A program made the position numbers and the translations under genes. Below, piece after piece: positions 8,760 to 18,666 of a stretch of DNA of 64,000 nt (position 1 is its first letter; every line of letters starts with the position of its first letter). Under the pieces are notes generated by a model. That model was not told where the DNA came from. It ran no database searches and saw nothing but the letters and a program-made list of their open reading frames with translations. The stretch is from Pedobacter rhodius (lineage in GTDB: Bacteria; Bacteroidota; Bacteroidia; Sphingobacteriales; Sphingobacteriaceae), in NCBI RefSeq assembly GCF_027213645.1, contig NZ_JAPWGL010000002.1:682001-746000 (forward strand). Direction: 5' to 3'.

Positions 8760-11700
8760 TTAATTACTCTTATTATACTTCTTAAAATTCTCCGCTTGCT
8801 CAAAAATCTCTTTATAAACCTCATCCCTATCAATAGGCGGATAATCATTTTCAGCGAGCAGGATAATTAAATCAACTTTTAATTCTGCTTTAATATCCTC
8901 CCTTTTACTCCAATCGGTGTATTTGGCTTTATCATCAACCACATCTTTTACCTCTTGGGCTAAATGAATTAATTTATCCTCTGGATAGACAAAATCGTAT
9001 TTAATGGCTAAGGCTTTTAATATATCGTAAAATGCCTTTTCTTCGAAATCAATTCCCAGGTCTTTGAAAGAATCTTTTTCCTTTTTAAGAGCGTAATACA
9101 AGTCGATAATTTCGTCTGTAAAATCTTCTAAAACATTACTTACCAAAGTATCTTCTTTACGCTCATTGTATTTATCAACAATAAACTGTAAGCGCTTGGA
9201 GAAATCTATCCCTGTAATCTTATTTATTTTTTTAACATTATCAATGGCCTTAGCTAATAGCTTTTGCAGTAATTTAATCTTTGTGTTAGGCAGCTTAATT
9301 TTATCAATTTTTGCCATGTAATCATCAGAGAAAATATCTACTTCTGTTTCATTAGCATCTCCAAGTTTAAATATCTCTTCAACGCCTTCGCTTTCTATTG
9401 CATCTTGAAGCATTTGGCGGACTTTATTATTCATTTGGGCCGCATCTGGTGCCACCCCCTTTGTTAACTTGTAAATAATAGCTCTGATAGCCAAGTAAAA
9501 ATGAATTAGATCCCGTTCCTCGTTTTTGAAAACACCACTACCCGAACAAATATCATAAGCAGACTTTAATCGTTTTACGATGTACATAAAACGCTTTTCG
9601 AGTTCTTGAGTGAGTTGCACAAATTCGGCAGACTCATTTAAACACTTAAGTTGTTCTACCGGCGTTCCATGAAAATATTTTGAAGAATCGAATTTATGAA
9701 ACAGCTTATTCAAAAGGTCAAGTTGATCTTTTACAACCACAATTGATTGTTCAATATCTTCAATATTTTGCGAATCCCCTTTATCGTATTGCGCTAAGGC
9801 TAGATTTAGTTGTTTCTTGATTCCAATGTAATCGACAACCAGACCCTTATTTTTTCCTTCAAATTTCCGATTAACCCTGGAAATGGTTTGAATTAAATTG
9901 TGTCTTTGAATGGGTTTGTCAATATACATAGTATCTAAAAACGGAACATCGAAACCTGTGAGCCACATATCTACAACAATGGCTATTTTAAAGTTGGATT
10001 TTTCGTTTTTAAACTGACGATCAAATTCTTTGCGATCGTCTTTTGTGCCTAATAACTTATATAATGCTTCATCATCATCCTTACCTCTGGTCATCACCAT
10101 TTTTAGGCGTTCCATCGGTTTAATTTCTTTTTGCTCTTTTTCCGATAGCACAACATCATCTGGGGCAATTTTTACTTCAGCCCAATCAGGGCGTATGGCT
10201 AAGATATTTTTGTATAACTCAAAAGCGATTTGTCTACTACTACAAACAAACATGGCTTTGCCTTTTACTGTTGCGCCCTCAACAATTCTGTTTTCATAGT
10301 GGCGGACAAAATCTTCGGCAATGGCTTGTAAACGTTTCGGATCTCCGATAATGGCATTCATTTGTGCCATTGCCTTTTTGCTTTCTTCTATCTGATTTTC
10401 ATTACTTCCATCCTCGGCACATTGGGCATAATAAGCTTCTATTTCTTCGAGCTTATGGTTATTAAGCAAAACCTTTGCAGCTCGCCCTTCATAAACTATC
10501 CTAACCGTGATTTCATCGTTAACCGATTCAGTCATGGTATAGGCATCAACAATATCGCCAAATACATCAATTGTTGCATCAATTGGCGTACCTGTAAAGC
10601 CAACATAAGTGGCATTTGGCAAGGAGTCATGTAAGTACTTCGCAAAGCCGTAAGTTTTAGTAACGCCTTTTTCAGTGATACTTACTTTCTGATCTAAATT
10701 GGTTTGACTTCTGTGGGCTTCATCTGAAATACAAATCACATTAGTCCGATCGGTAAGTAGTTTTGTATCTTCCGTAAACTTGTGTATGGTGGTTAAAAAA
10801 ACACCACCGCTATTTCTGCCTTGCAATAGTTCTCTTAAATTACTCCTGCTTTCTACGCTAACAACAGTCTCATCACCAATAAAACCTTTGGCGTTGGTGA
10901 ATTGACCAGATAGCTGATCATCTAAATCGGTTCTATCCGTAATTAAAATTATAGTTGGACTACCAAAGTATGTGCTTTTCATCAGCAGCCTACTTAAAAA
11001 AAGCATAGTATAACTTTTACCACAACCTGTTGTACCGAAATAGGTGCCACCCTTTCCATCACCACGAGGGCGCTGGTGTAACTTTATATTTTCAAAAAGT
11101 TTAACTGTAGCATAGTATTGAGGATAACGACAAACAATCTTTTCATTTTTCTTCGAACTGTCTGGCAGGTAAATAAAATTGCGGATTATATCCCTCAACC
11201 TGGTTCGGTTAAACATACCTTGCACTAAGGTAAACATAGCATCAATGCCATCAACCTCCGTTTTCATTCCCTCAATTTTTCGCCATGCGTAAAAGAATTC
11301 ATAGGGTACAAAGAATGAACCAGCCTTGGTATTCACCCCATCACTAATCACACAAAATGCATTGTATTTGAATAATTCGGGAATATCTCTTTTATAGCGT
11401 ACCGTCAATTGCTCATAGGCATTGTGTATGGTCGTATCTTCTTTAATTGCAGATTTAAATTCAAACACGACTAATGGCAAACCGTTGATATACAATATCA
11501 AATCTGGAATGCGCATCTCATAGCCCCTAATGGCCAATTGATTTACAATTTTATATGTATTTTGATCTGATACTGAATAATCAATTAGTTGAATAAAGAT
11601 GTCTTTTTTGAGGCGATCTTCCCGCTTAAGCAAAAAACCATCTGACACCATTCTCATAAAAGTTTTATTGCTCTCGTACAAATCGGAAGAGGGTAAACGG

Positions 11701-11951
11701 TCTAAATCCCGAAGAATAGATTCAATTTCATTTTCTGTAATTGCATCGGCTTGATACTGCCTACGCAGATAGGCTTTCAAGTCATCATCAATTAGCACTT
11801 TATCGCTAACGATATTACCATAAACTACAACAGGTTCTTCAACCAAATCTGTGGTGGCTTGACGGACTACATTGCCTGCTTGATGAACCATTTGTTCATC
11901 TTCAAGTAAGTTAATAAATGCATGCTCTAATTGCGATTCGGTAAATTTCAT
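8760..11951 (-). CDS. hsdR: Type I restriction enzyme R subunit
   Basis: Motor and nuclease subunit of a type I restriction-modification complex (R2M2S), which translocates unmethylated DNA and cuts it at a distance. The 1063-residue length is normal. The N-terminal PD-(D/E)xK nuclease shows D150, E164 and K166 in IPDLILYINGLPLVVFEFKS. The SF2 helicase core follows: Walker A GTTGCGKS near residue 310, DEAHRSQ, GFTGTP and, further on, the arginine-finger region ISRVNR. It is the last of the five tightly packed genes hsdM-hsdS-OLD-AlbA_2-hsdR; the start lies 1 bp after the stop of the AlbA_2 gene, so translation is probably coupled. All catalytic motifs are intact. Confidence 0.95.
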   Translation of the reverse strand: MKFTESQLEHAFINLLEDEQMVHQAGNVVRQATTDLVEEPVVVYGNIVSDKVLIDDDLKAYLRRQYQADAITENEIESILRDLDRLPSSDLYESNKTFMRMVSDGFLLKREDRLKKDIFIQLIDYSVSDQNTYKIVNQLAIRGYEMRIPDLILYINGLPLVVFEFKSAIKEDTTIHNAYEQLTVRYKRDIPELFKYNAFCVISDGVNTKAGSFFVPYEFFYAWRKIEGMKTEVDGIDAMFTLVQGMFNRTRLRDIIRNFIYLPDSSKKNEKIVCRYPQYYATVKLFENIKLHQRPRGDGKGGTYFGTTGCGKSYTMLFLSRLLMKSTYFGSPTIILITDRTDLDDQLSGQFTNAKGFIGDETVVSVESRSNLRELLQGRNSGGVFLTTIHKFTEDTKLLTDRTNVICISDEAHRSQTNLDQKVSITEKGVTKTYGFAKYLHDSLPNATYVGFTGTPIDATIDVFGDIVDAYTMTESVNDEITVRIVYEGRAAKVLLNNHKLEEIEAYYAQCAEDGSNENQIEESKKAMAQMNAIIGDPKRLQAIAEDFVRHYENRIVEGATVKGKAMFVCSSRQIAFELYKNILAIRPDWAEVKIAPDDVVLSEKEQKEIKPMERLKMVMTRGKDDDEALYKLLGTKDDRKEFDRQFKNEKSNFKIAIVVDMWLTGFDVPFLDTMYIDKPIQRHNLIQTISRVNRKFEGKNKGLVVDYIGIKKQLNLALAQYDKGDSQNIEDIEQSIVVVKDQLDLLNKLFHKFDSSKYFHGTPVEQLKCLNESAEFVQLTQELEKRFMYIVKRLKSAYDICSGSGVFKNEERDLIHFYLAIRAIIYKLTKGVAPDAAQMNNKVRQMLQDAIESEGVEEIFKLGDANETEVDIFSDDYMAKIDKIKLPNTKIKLLQKLLAKAIDNVKKINKITGIDFSKRLQFIVDKYNERKEDTLVSNVLEDFTDEIIDLYYALKKEKDSFKDLGIDFEEKAFYDILKALAIKYDFVYPEDKLIHLAQEVKDVVDDKAKYTDWSKREDIKAELKVDLIILLAENDYPPIDRDEVYKEIFEQAENFKKYNKSN

Positions 11952-11952
11952 G

Positions 11953-13449
11953 CTATTTATAATCGTTAATCAACAATATGATATTGCCAATTTCTGTTGT
12001 ATAATATTTTTGTTGGGGGCTATTCGGAACATTCGGTAACGTCCTATTTAATAACTTCAAGTTTATTAAAGGTTCTATGTATCGTTTAAAGTTATCGTTA
12101 TGCCTTTTTAAACCTAAACAGTCTTCCTGGATTTCTTTATTTGATTTTGGCTTTCCGGAAAACTTTAAGATTTCAAGTTGTTCTGCCGTAAGGTGCGCTG
12201 CTAACTTGGCATATTTTTCTACCTGCTTTTCAGTTGGCATTTTGAGTTCAACCATCAGGTCGCGTTTTACCGTACCCAGGCTATCCAAACTAGCTTTCAG
12301 ATGTTCCATCAAGTCTTTTGCTTTAGCTTGGTCGTTAACTTGGTCGTTAACTTGGTCGTTAGCTTGGTCGTTAGCTTGGTCGTTAACAGGGAGGGACATT
12401 CGTAAGAAATTATCAGAAAATTTGAAACAATCTTTTGAATAGCTTTCTAAAATGCGGGGAATACCCGATCCCAATTGTTCTACCAGATCCAAATCTTTAT
12501 AAATCCGCATAATCTCTTTATTCCTTGGCACCGAAAAGCCCTCGAAAAATTCATCCTGACTCAACCCATCCGGTAAACCACCAGTTGAAGTGATTTCGAT
12601 ACGATCATCAAATAACTCAAATTTTGGTGGTACCTCGGTCGTATAATCATTATGTACAAATGCATTAATGATCGCCTCACGTAACGCAATCGCATCCCAA
12701 TACCTGGTTTCTTTTCTTTCTTTAGAAGTGATTTGGGTAAAAGTTTTATTTTCTAAATTAACCTTATCTAAAACCTGCTTGGTAGCTTTAATTAACGATT
12801 CATAACCATACTCATTATTTTCTACCAAATTAGCCCTGGTTAAACCATTGTACCTGGCTAACTTGATGGAGGTACTGTTTTTATCGGAAATTAAATAAGC
12901 CAAATAATTATATTGCTCCTCTGCATTGAGTAGCTCTAAGTTGGCAGCAAAATTATTGTTCAAGCTTTTACCTACGCCCTCGTAGTAGATTTTTAACTGC
13001 TCAAAACTTAAATTTTGTTGGTTAGATCTAATTTTGCTGATGGAGTTTCTGGTACGCTTGGCAAACAGCGCATCAATCATTTTTTGAGGCATAGGCTCTG
13101 ATGCCGTACCAATTCTGATAAAAGCACCTTTCTCTGTCATGCCATATTTCTTCAAAAAATAAGGCTTTTCACTACCACTCGCTACTATAATTTTAATAAT
13201 ATCCAAGCCATCTTTATGCTCACTAATTACATCAAACAAGCCTAAGCAAGAAGGAGAGATATTATGTTTTAAGCGGTCTTTTATTTTGAGCTGATCGCCA
13301 TCGCTATCTGTAACGCCTGCAGTTTTGCCTACTTTATCGATTCCAATATAAATTAAACCACCGGCTGCATAATTTAAAAAAGCAATCACTTCCTTTTCTA
13401 ACGAATCGGTAAGTTCTTGTTTGTATTCTATGCGGTTGGTTTCGGCCAT
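11953..13449 (-). CDS. AlbA_2 (Schlafen-type) ATP-binding protein inside RM operon
   Basis: A 498-residue protein with an N-terminal AlbA_2/Schlafen-core domain (NRIEYKQELTDSLEKEVIAF, then GGLIYIGIDKVGK) and a RecG-like ATP-binding C-terminal domain (REAIINAFVHNDY, DRIEITSTGGLPDG, QLGSGIPRI). A linker of five NDQ(A/V) repeats and a winged-helix-like tail (KSNKEIQEDCLGLKRHNDNFKRY) follow. Proteins of this type are commonly called putative transcriptional regulators or ATP-dependent DNA helicases and are frequent passengers in type I RM loci. The gene lies 3 bp after the OLD-like gene and 1 bp before hsdR, so it is an integral part of the operon. Its actual role (regulation, nucleic-acid binding or extra defence) is not known. 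Confidence 0.8.
   Translation of the reverse strand: MAETNRIEYKQELTDSLEKEVIAFLNYAAGGLIYIGIDKVGKTAGVTDSDGDQLKIKDRLKHNISPSCLGLFDVISEHKDGLDIIKIIVASGSEKPYFLKKYGMTEKGAFIRIGTASEPMPQKMIDALFAKRTRNSISKIRSNQQNLSFEQLKIYYEGVGKSLNNNFAANLELLNAEEQYNYLAYLISDKNSTSIKLARYNGLTRANLVENNEYGYESLIKATKQVLDKVNLENKTFTQITSKERKETRYWDAIALREAIINAFVHNDYTTEVPPKFELFDDRIEITSTGGLPDGLSQDEFFEGFSVPRNKEIMRIYKDLDLVEQLGSGIPRILESYSKDCFKFSDNFLRMSLPVNDQANDQANDQVNDQVNDQAKAKDLMEHLKASLDSLGTVKRDLMVELKMPTEKQVEKYAKLAAHLTAEQLEILKFSGKPKSNKEIQEDCLGLKRHNDNFKRYIEPLINLKLLNRTLPNVPNSPQQKYYTTEIGNIILLINDYK
12325..12384. repeat. In-frame 12-bp tandem repeat (5 units)
   Basis: Five units of (AGC/AAC)TTGGTCGTT on the plus strand encode NDQA, NDQA, NDQV, NDQV, NDQA on the minus strand within the linker of the AlbA_2 protein. 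The 12-bp period keeps the reading frame, so slippage would only lengthen or shorten the linker by four residues at a time. Confidence 0.92.
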
Positions 13450-13452
13450 AGG

Positions 13453-15255
13453 TCAAAATGGTAAATCTTGATCTGCTGGTGGAGCAACTACAACATTGTT
13501 ATTTTCGATTACAGCTAATTTATTGATCTCTAAAAAATTATTTAATGTCTCCGGATAAAGCTCATCAATGATAACAAAAGCAGGGTTTTGAATCAATTGC
13601 CATATTTTCAAACCACTTTTATCATTTGAAACATAACCAATTACTTCCTCAAGCCTTTTAACATTAAAATGAATTTTATCAGGGGCCGCCAAATCTATTA
13701 ACATCCTATTCGTGGTTAACATACCTTTTCTGTTTGGACTCGAAATTATATATAATTGATCAGCTTTTAAAGCTGCTAAATCATTAAATCCTTGCAAGCT
13801 AGCGAGAGGAACATCAAGTGCTTCAAAATCCCAATCATTAATAACATAGTAGTCTACATTGAAATGTTTACAAAGCTCAACAATATACAGCGCAGTTGCT
13901 TTTCCGTGATGACAGACGAAAGATATATTTTCAAAGTTCAAATAGGTATCAGCAAATTTATTCTTGTTGATAATATCAGCTCTTTGAGCTATAGCTTCCA
14001 ATACCTTTCTTCGAATTACTTCCTTGTATACTAAAATATCATTTGGCCCTTCTACTAAAATAACTTTTTTGCTAAAAAGCATCCTATTTAAGTTGGGCTC
14101 AACTGTTTTAACATACTCATTGAAACGATTTACATTTATAGGCTCTTCAAAGTCTTGCTGTAGCGCACGTGCAAAAGGATCTACGAATTCACCAACATTA
14201 TTATAAGCTTTTACTGTTTGATTGTTTTCATCCATTTCCAAACGGATGATGCCTTTAGTATCGAATGCATCAATCATCCTATCTGAGTGAGTCGTATAAA
14301 TTACTTGATGGCCCTTTTCAGCTAAACCACATAACACCATTTTGTAAAAGTATTCTTGATGATTTTCATGTAAAAAACTTTCAGGCTCTTCAAACAAAAA
14401 TAGGTATCGATCATCGTTGTTCGTTTCAGTAATTGATTGAATGACGGCCATTACAAACATTGAAATAAAACCATCTCCAAAATGCTCAATTGGTATTAAA
14501 TTATCTGTATTTCCATTTAAACCAACTTTAAAGAGCATTTTTAAAAAAATATCTTCGTAACTAGGTAAACCAAAATCTACAACACAATTATTATTTCGAA
14601 GATTAGCTTTATAATTCTTTTGAATTTTCTCGATGAATGTTGTTAACGAAGATCCTTCCAAAACCTTATCGGTTGCTATTTTTACTTCATCTTCAAAAAC
14701 TGCTTTTTTTGCTTTCATAGCATTGTCAGTTTCAACAAGTTTTTGAATATGCTTCGCAAGGAAAGATTTTAAGTTACCCCAACTTGTCCTTTGGGTAGAG
14801 ATCTCTTCCTTAATGTTATGGAAATTAATATAATATATTGGAGCTTTTTGCTTGATAGCCCATTTCTTCCCATACGCACTGTTCACTCCATAACAACTAC
14901 ATACATCACTTACAGAAACAACCCTCGATTCAGCAACATTAACTATTGCTAAATTTTGATATTCCTGATTGGCTACTATACGATCCTCATTTATATCTGC
15001 TCGAAACTTTAATGCAAAACAAGGTGTATTTTCCCAACTGCAATTATGAAAATCTTTTAAATCAAAACTATCTTCTCTAATTGATTCATACAATCCATAT
15101 TTAATGGCGTTTAACAAATTACTCTTACCAGAATTATTATACCCGATAATTGCAACAGGCCTTGTGTAATCAACATTAGGAAAAACAAAGTCTTGTCTTT
15201 CACCAAATGAACGATAATTCTTTACAGATAAGCTTGTAATTTTAATGCTGGACAT
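13453..15255 (-). CDS. OLD-like ATP-dependent nuclease (AAA ATPase plus TOPRIM)
   Basis: A 600-residue protein with an N-terminal ABC/SMC-type ATPase (KNYRSFGERQDF, Walker A GYNNSGKS at residues 38-45, the Walker B region YLFLFEEPESFLH, and YTTHSDRMID with the switch histidine). A C-terminal TOPRIM domain follows (VILVEGPNDILVY, with the metal-binding glutamate, then VINDWDFEALD in the DxD position). This architecture is that of OLD-family nucleases, several of which act in phage defence alone or with a helicase partner. Here it lies between hsdS (17-bp gap) and the AlbA_2 gene (3-bp gap), inside the RM operon. It may form an extra effector layer; direct interaction with the Hsd complex is inference. 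Confidence 0.85.
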   Translation of the reverse strand: MSSIKITSLSVKNYRSFGERQDFVFPNVDYTRPVAIIGYNNSGKSNLLNAIKYGLYESIREDSFDLKDFHNCSWENTPCFALKFRADINEDRIVANQEYQNLAIVNVAESRVVSVSDVCSCYGVNSAYGKKWAIKQKAPIYYINFHNIKEEISTQRTSWGNLKSFLAKHIQKLVETDNAMKAKKAVFEDEVKIATDKVLEGSSLTTFIEKIQKNYKANLRNNNCVVDFGLPSYEDIFLKMLFKVGLNGNTDNLIPIEHFGDGFISMFVMAVIQSITETNNDDRYLFLFEEPESFLHENHQEYFYKMVLCGLAEKGHQVIYTTHSDRMIDAFDTKGIIRLEMDENNQTVKAYNNVGEFVDPFARALQQDFEEPINVNRFNEYVKTVEPNLNRMLFSKKVILVEGPNDILVYKEVIRRKVLEAIAQRADIINKNKFADTYLNFENISFVCHHGKATALYIVELCKHFNVDYYVINDWDFEALDVPLASLQGFNDLAALKADQLYIISSPNRKGMLTTNRMLIDLAAPDKIHFNVKRLEEVIGYVSNDKSGLKIWQLIQNPAFVIIDELYPETLNNFLEINKLAVIENNNVVVAPPADQDLPF

Positions 15256-15272
15256 TTACTTATTAGTAATTA

Positions 15273-16514
15273 TTAATAAGCAACTTCTTCCATTTCAATT
15301 TTAGTCATTTTTGCTAATATTAAATTTTCAATTCTAGACAACACATCATTTTCCTTAAATCTTAAATGGATTTTTTTAATAATTTTTGCTGCAACTTTTT
15401 CGAAGTTATTTAAAATATGAGTATGAGGTAGAACAATAGGCATTTCTCTTAAAAAATTAAGTGTTACATAATTTTGCGTGCTTCCTTTGGGATTTGATGA
15501 AAGATATAATTTCATATATTCACTTTTAAGAAAAAACAGGACATATTCACCAATACCTTTTAGCTTTGAAGTTCTAAATAACGCAACATTTTTTATAGCA
15601 AAATTTACTTCATCATACAAAACATAACTCGTCAGTCCTACTGTGCCAATCATACTAAACAGTATATCATGTTTTTCAACTCTGCTTCTCTTGTTGATAT
15701 TTATAAAATCCTCTAGACTTATATTATAAGTTTCATTTATAGAAATGCTGTAACTTTTTAAGTGGGTAGACGTAACTAATGGAAAACCAATTTTCACAGG
15801 CACTGGAGAATCATGAGTACCATCTCTAACATCTATTATATTTGAAATGCTCTTTATTTTCCATTCTTTAGGCAATAAAGAACTTTCATTTTTATCATAT
15901 ACCATTTCCCCTCCATTACTTTTATAAGGCAGCCCATTTTCATCAGGAAATTCAAAATCTACAAACCATTGTTTATAAATGGCTTGCGCAGTTTCTTCTA
16001 ACTTGTTAATGAGTTGGTTATTTAATTGAATTCGGTTTTGTATGATTTTGTATTCGCTTACAATTTCTAATTGTTTTTCTGGAGAAGGGATTGGTAGCAA
16101 AGTATCGCACATTTCAGCCCAAGAAAATATTTCTCTAGCACTACCATGAGACATGAAACGGGCATAACGATCAAACTCTGCTCTTTTAAACCACATCATT
16201 AAATATTCAGGATGTAATTCATTTTTATCCACGACTTCAAAAACAGTATAGGCTTGAGATAATAAAGCATTTTCATATTTTTCTGCTAATGCTATAGAGA
16301 TTTTATCACCATTTCTGGAAGTCACTGGCCCATAAGCAAATTGATTTTTCTTAATCAATTTATAGGTTGACATGTCTGTACCAATAATATTCGCGATAGA
16401 TGGCATCAAAACTTTCTTAATGCTCACACCCAATAAAGGGTAATTATTCAGATCTCTATTTCGAATGTTAACTTCCTTTATATAATCTCCTAATCGCTTA
16501 TAGTTCGATTGCAT
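15273..16514 (-). CDS. hsdS: Type I restriction enzyme S (specificity) subunit
   Basis: The DNA-recognition subunit, of 413 residues, with two target-recognition domains. The first runs to about residue 150 and ends in the coiled-coil spacer (PSPEKQLEIVSEYKIIQNRI, then LNNQLINKLEETAQAIYKQW). The second begins LPKEWKIKSISNIIDVRDG and ends with a second helix. The repeat organisation is typical of HsdS. The start codon lies 17 bp inside the 3' end of hsdM, implying translational coupling. The predicted target is two half-sites separated by a fixed spacer; the sequence itself cannot be predicted. Confidence 0.93.
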   Translation of the reverse strand: MQSNYKRLGDYIKEVNIRNRDLNNYPLLGVSIKKVLMPSIANIIGTDMSTYKLIKKNQFAYGPVTSRNGDKISIALAEKYENALLSQAYTVFEVVDKNELHPEYLMMWFKRAEFDRYARFMSHGSAREIFSWAEMCDTLLPIPSPEKQLEIVSEYKIIQNRIQLNNQLINKLEETAQAIYKQWFVDFEFPDENGLPYKSNGGEMVYDKNESSLLPKEWKIKSISNIIDVRDGTHDSPVPVKIGFPLVTSTHLKSYSISINETYNISLEDFININKRSRVEKHDILFSMIGTVGLTSYVLYDEVNFAIKNVALFRTSKLKGIGEYVLFFLKSEYMKLYLSSNPKGSTQNYVTLNFLREMPIVLPHTHILNNFEKVAAKIIKKIHLRFKENDVLSRIENLILAKMTKIEMEEVAY

Positions 16515-18060
16515 AACCTAGTTCTTTAAAAACATTCAATAAATCTTCTTTAGATTGTTGTTCGCTTTGAAATAAAGTTTTAAACTCCGCTTGCAAACTC
16601 TTCATTTTTTCATCAAAATCTATATTTTCATCCCTATTTACAAATTCAATATATTTGCTAGGAACCAAAGAATAATCTTTTGCCACAACTTCCTCTTTAT
16701 TGGCCGAGTAACAGAATTCTGCAATGTTTTGGTAATTACTTAAATCACTTTGCCAATTATGATAGGCTTTTGTGATTTCTAATATATTTTCTTCAGAGAA
16801 CTGTGTATATTTCTTTTCAAAGGGTATACCTCTTTCACGTAAATCCATAAACAAGATTTCATTCTTGCGGCTACGGTAATTTTTAATGCCATCATTTACT
16901 ACTAAGCTTCTTTCTGTTTTATTTTTATTTAAAATCCAAAGGGTAACACTAATATCAGTCGTATAAAACATATTTCTTGGCAGAATTACAATGGCTTCTA
17001 CCAAATCATTTTCAATCAGTTTCCTGCGTATTTTGTGTTCTTCGCCTCCTCCACTTAAAGCGCCATTTGCCAAGATAAATCCAGCTACGCCATTTTCAGA
17101 AAGTTTGCTCACCATGTTTAAAATCCAAGCATAATTGGCATTGCTGGTTGGCGGCACTTCATAACCACGCCAGCGTGGGTCGTCTACCAATTCGTTGCTT
17201 GCCCTCCAATCTTTTTGGTTAAAAGGCGGGTTAGCCATAATGTAGTCGGCTTTTAGATCCGGGTGCTGGTCACGCCCAAAGGTATCAGCAGGTACATCGC
17301 CAAGGTTAGCGGCTATACCCCTAATGGCTAGGTTCATTTTAGCCAGTTTGTAAGTCGTTGCCGTATATTCTTGGCCGTAAATGGAAATTTCCTTTTTATC
17401 GCCATGGTGGTTCTCTATAAATTTAATAGACTGTACAAACATACCACCAGAACCACAAGCAGGGTCATAGATTACCCCTTTGTAAGGCTCAATCATTTCG
17501 GCAATGAGGTTTACAATAGATTTTGGGGTATAGAACTCGCCTTTCCCTTTTCCTTCAGCTAAGGCAAACTTACTTAAGAAATATTCATACACACGCCCAA
17601 CGATGTCTTGTTGTTTGTCTTTTATGGTATCAATATTATTAATCGTATCGAGCAGGGCAGAAAGCTTGCTCACATCCATGTTTAAACGAGAAAAGTAATT
17701 ATCTGGCAATGCGCCTTTTAGTGCAGGGTTATTCTTTTCAACGGTATGTAAAGCGGTATCGATAATTAAGGCAATATCATTCTGTTTCGAGTTTTTGATT
17801 ACGGTACTCCAACGAGATTCTTCAGGCAGAAAGAAGATATTCTTCATGTTGTAGAACTCCTTCATTTCCAGATATTTCTCTTTTCCTTCTTTTTTCAATT
17901 CCGCTCTTCGCTCTTCAAACTTATCGCTGGCAAACTTCAAAAAGATTAAGCCTAAAACAACGTGTTTATATTCTGATGATTCTACTGTTCCACGAAGTTT
18001 ATTTGCAGAATCCCATAAAATCTCTTCTATACTCTTAGTCTGCTTTGCTATTTTGGCCAT
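16498..18060 (-). CDS. hsdM: Type I restriction enzyme M (methyltransferase) subunit
   Basis: N6-adenine methyltransferase of the type I system, 520 residues. It has the N-terminal helical HsdM_N region (SIEEILWDSANKLRGTVESS), the SAM-binding motif I DPACGSGGMF near residue 198 and the catalytic motif NPPF near residue 275, all intact. It is the first gene of the operon hsdM-hsdS-OLD-AlbA_2-hsdR. No neighbouring gene reads into it, so its promoter should lie in the AT-rich 18061-18343 interval. Confidence 0.95.
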   Translation of the reverse strand: MAKIAKQTKSIEEILWDSANKLRGTVESSEYKHVVLGLIFLKFASDKFEERRAELKKEGKEKYLEMKEFYNMKNIFFLPEESRWSTVIKNSKQNDIALIIDTALHTVEKNNPALKGALPDNYFSRLNMDVSKLSALLDTINNIDTIKDKQQDIVGRVYEYFLSKFALAEGKGKGEFYTPKSIVNLIAEMIEPYKGVIYDPACGSGGMFVQSIKFIENHHGDKKEISIYGQEYTATTYKLAKMNLAIRGIAANLGDVPADTFGRDQHPDLKADYIMANPPFNQKDWRASNELVDDPRWRGYEVPPTSNANYAWILNMVSKLSENGVAGFILANGALSGGGEEHKIRRKLIENDLVEAIVILPRNMFYTTDISVTLWILNKNKTERSLVVNDGIKNYRSRKNEILFMDLRERGIPFEKKYTQFSEENILEITKAYHNWQSDLSNYQNIAEFCYSANKEEVVAKDYSLVPSKYIEFVNRDENIDFDEKMKSLQAEFKTLFQSEQQSKEDLLNVFKELGYAIEL

Positions 18061-18297
18061 ATTATAAAGTAGTAATAGTTATTCTGCTAAATTAGCAAAT
18101 ACCCTAATTGTTAGTCTAAATTGTTAGAAAATAAAGGGAATGTTATAGTCCTAAACAATAGAACTACATCTTAGACGATAGAATTTGAGTGCACGATAAT
18201 TTATTTAGTTGTCTAATGTAATCATAAGGAACCATAACAAAAAACGAGATAAATCTCTATCAAATATATTTTGACTTATTTAAACCAGGAATGACCC

Positions 18298-18326
18298 TAA
18301 AGCAGCAACTTTTCGCCGCTGCTTTA
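18298..18326 (-). terminator. Hairpin downstream of the small Cys-rich gene
   Basis: TAAAGCAGC at 18298-18306 pairs with GCTGCTTTA at 18318-18326, leaving an 11-nt loop. It lies just after the stop at 18344 on the minus strand but lacks a strong T-run, so it is a weak terminator candidate. The rest of 18061-18343 shows no gene. Confidence 0.4.
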
Positions 18327-18343
18327 ACACCTTTACAATCTAA

Positions 18344-18553
18344 TTAACTCGTGTGGCAAGGATTCGAACAATACTTACACCCGTTAATTTTCTTGAAAGC
18401 ATGTTTCCGCTTTGCCTCAGCAACCGCCGGCGTGCAAGAACTAAACAGCCCTAAGTAATCGTAATTTTGTGAAGGATAATATACGCAATCATCCTTGTGA
18501 ACCTCGTAATCACCATTGTTTTGTTGGTTCAAATTTAATCGGTAACTGGCCAT
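18344..18553 (-). CDS. Small conserved Cys-rich hypothetical protein
   Basis: A 69-residue product starting MASYRLNLNQQNNGDYEVHK; an alternative start 10 codons upstream (18583) is less typical. The pattern N-x-Q-N-NGDYEVH, then Y-P-Y-LG-FSSC-AV-EAK, then GCKYCSNPCHTS is, from memory, that of a small family widespread in Bacteroidota. The terminal C-x2-C-x3-CH cluster suggests metal binding. No function is established. It is monocistronic, between the RM operon and another hypothetical gene. Confidence 0.7.
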   Translation of the reverse strand: MASYRLNLNQQNNGDYEVHKDDCVYYPSQNYDYLGLFSSCTPAVAEAKRKHAFKKINGCKYCSNPCHTS

Positions 18554-18666
18554 AAGATTTGGTTTTAAATTTAATTGTACCAAACCTATTTAATGCGATA
18601 CACAATTTTATACGGTTAACCGTAAACATAAAAGAACGGCTTAAACGTATAATTCAAAGCTCAAAC

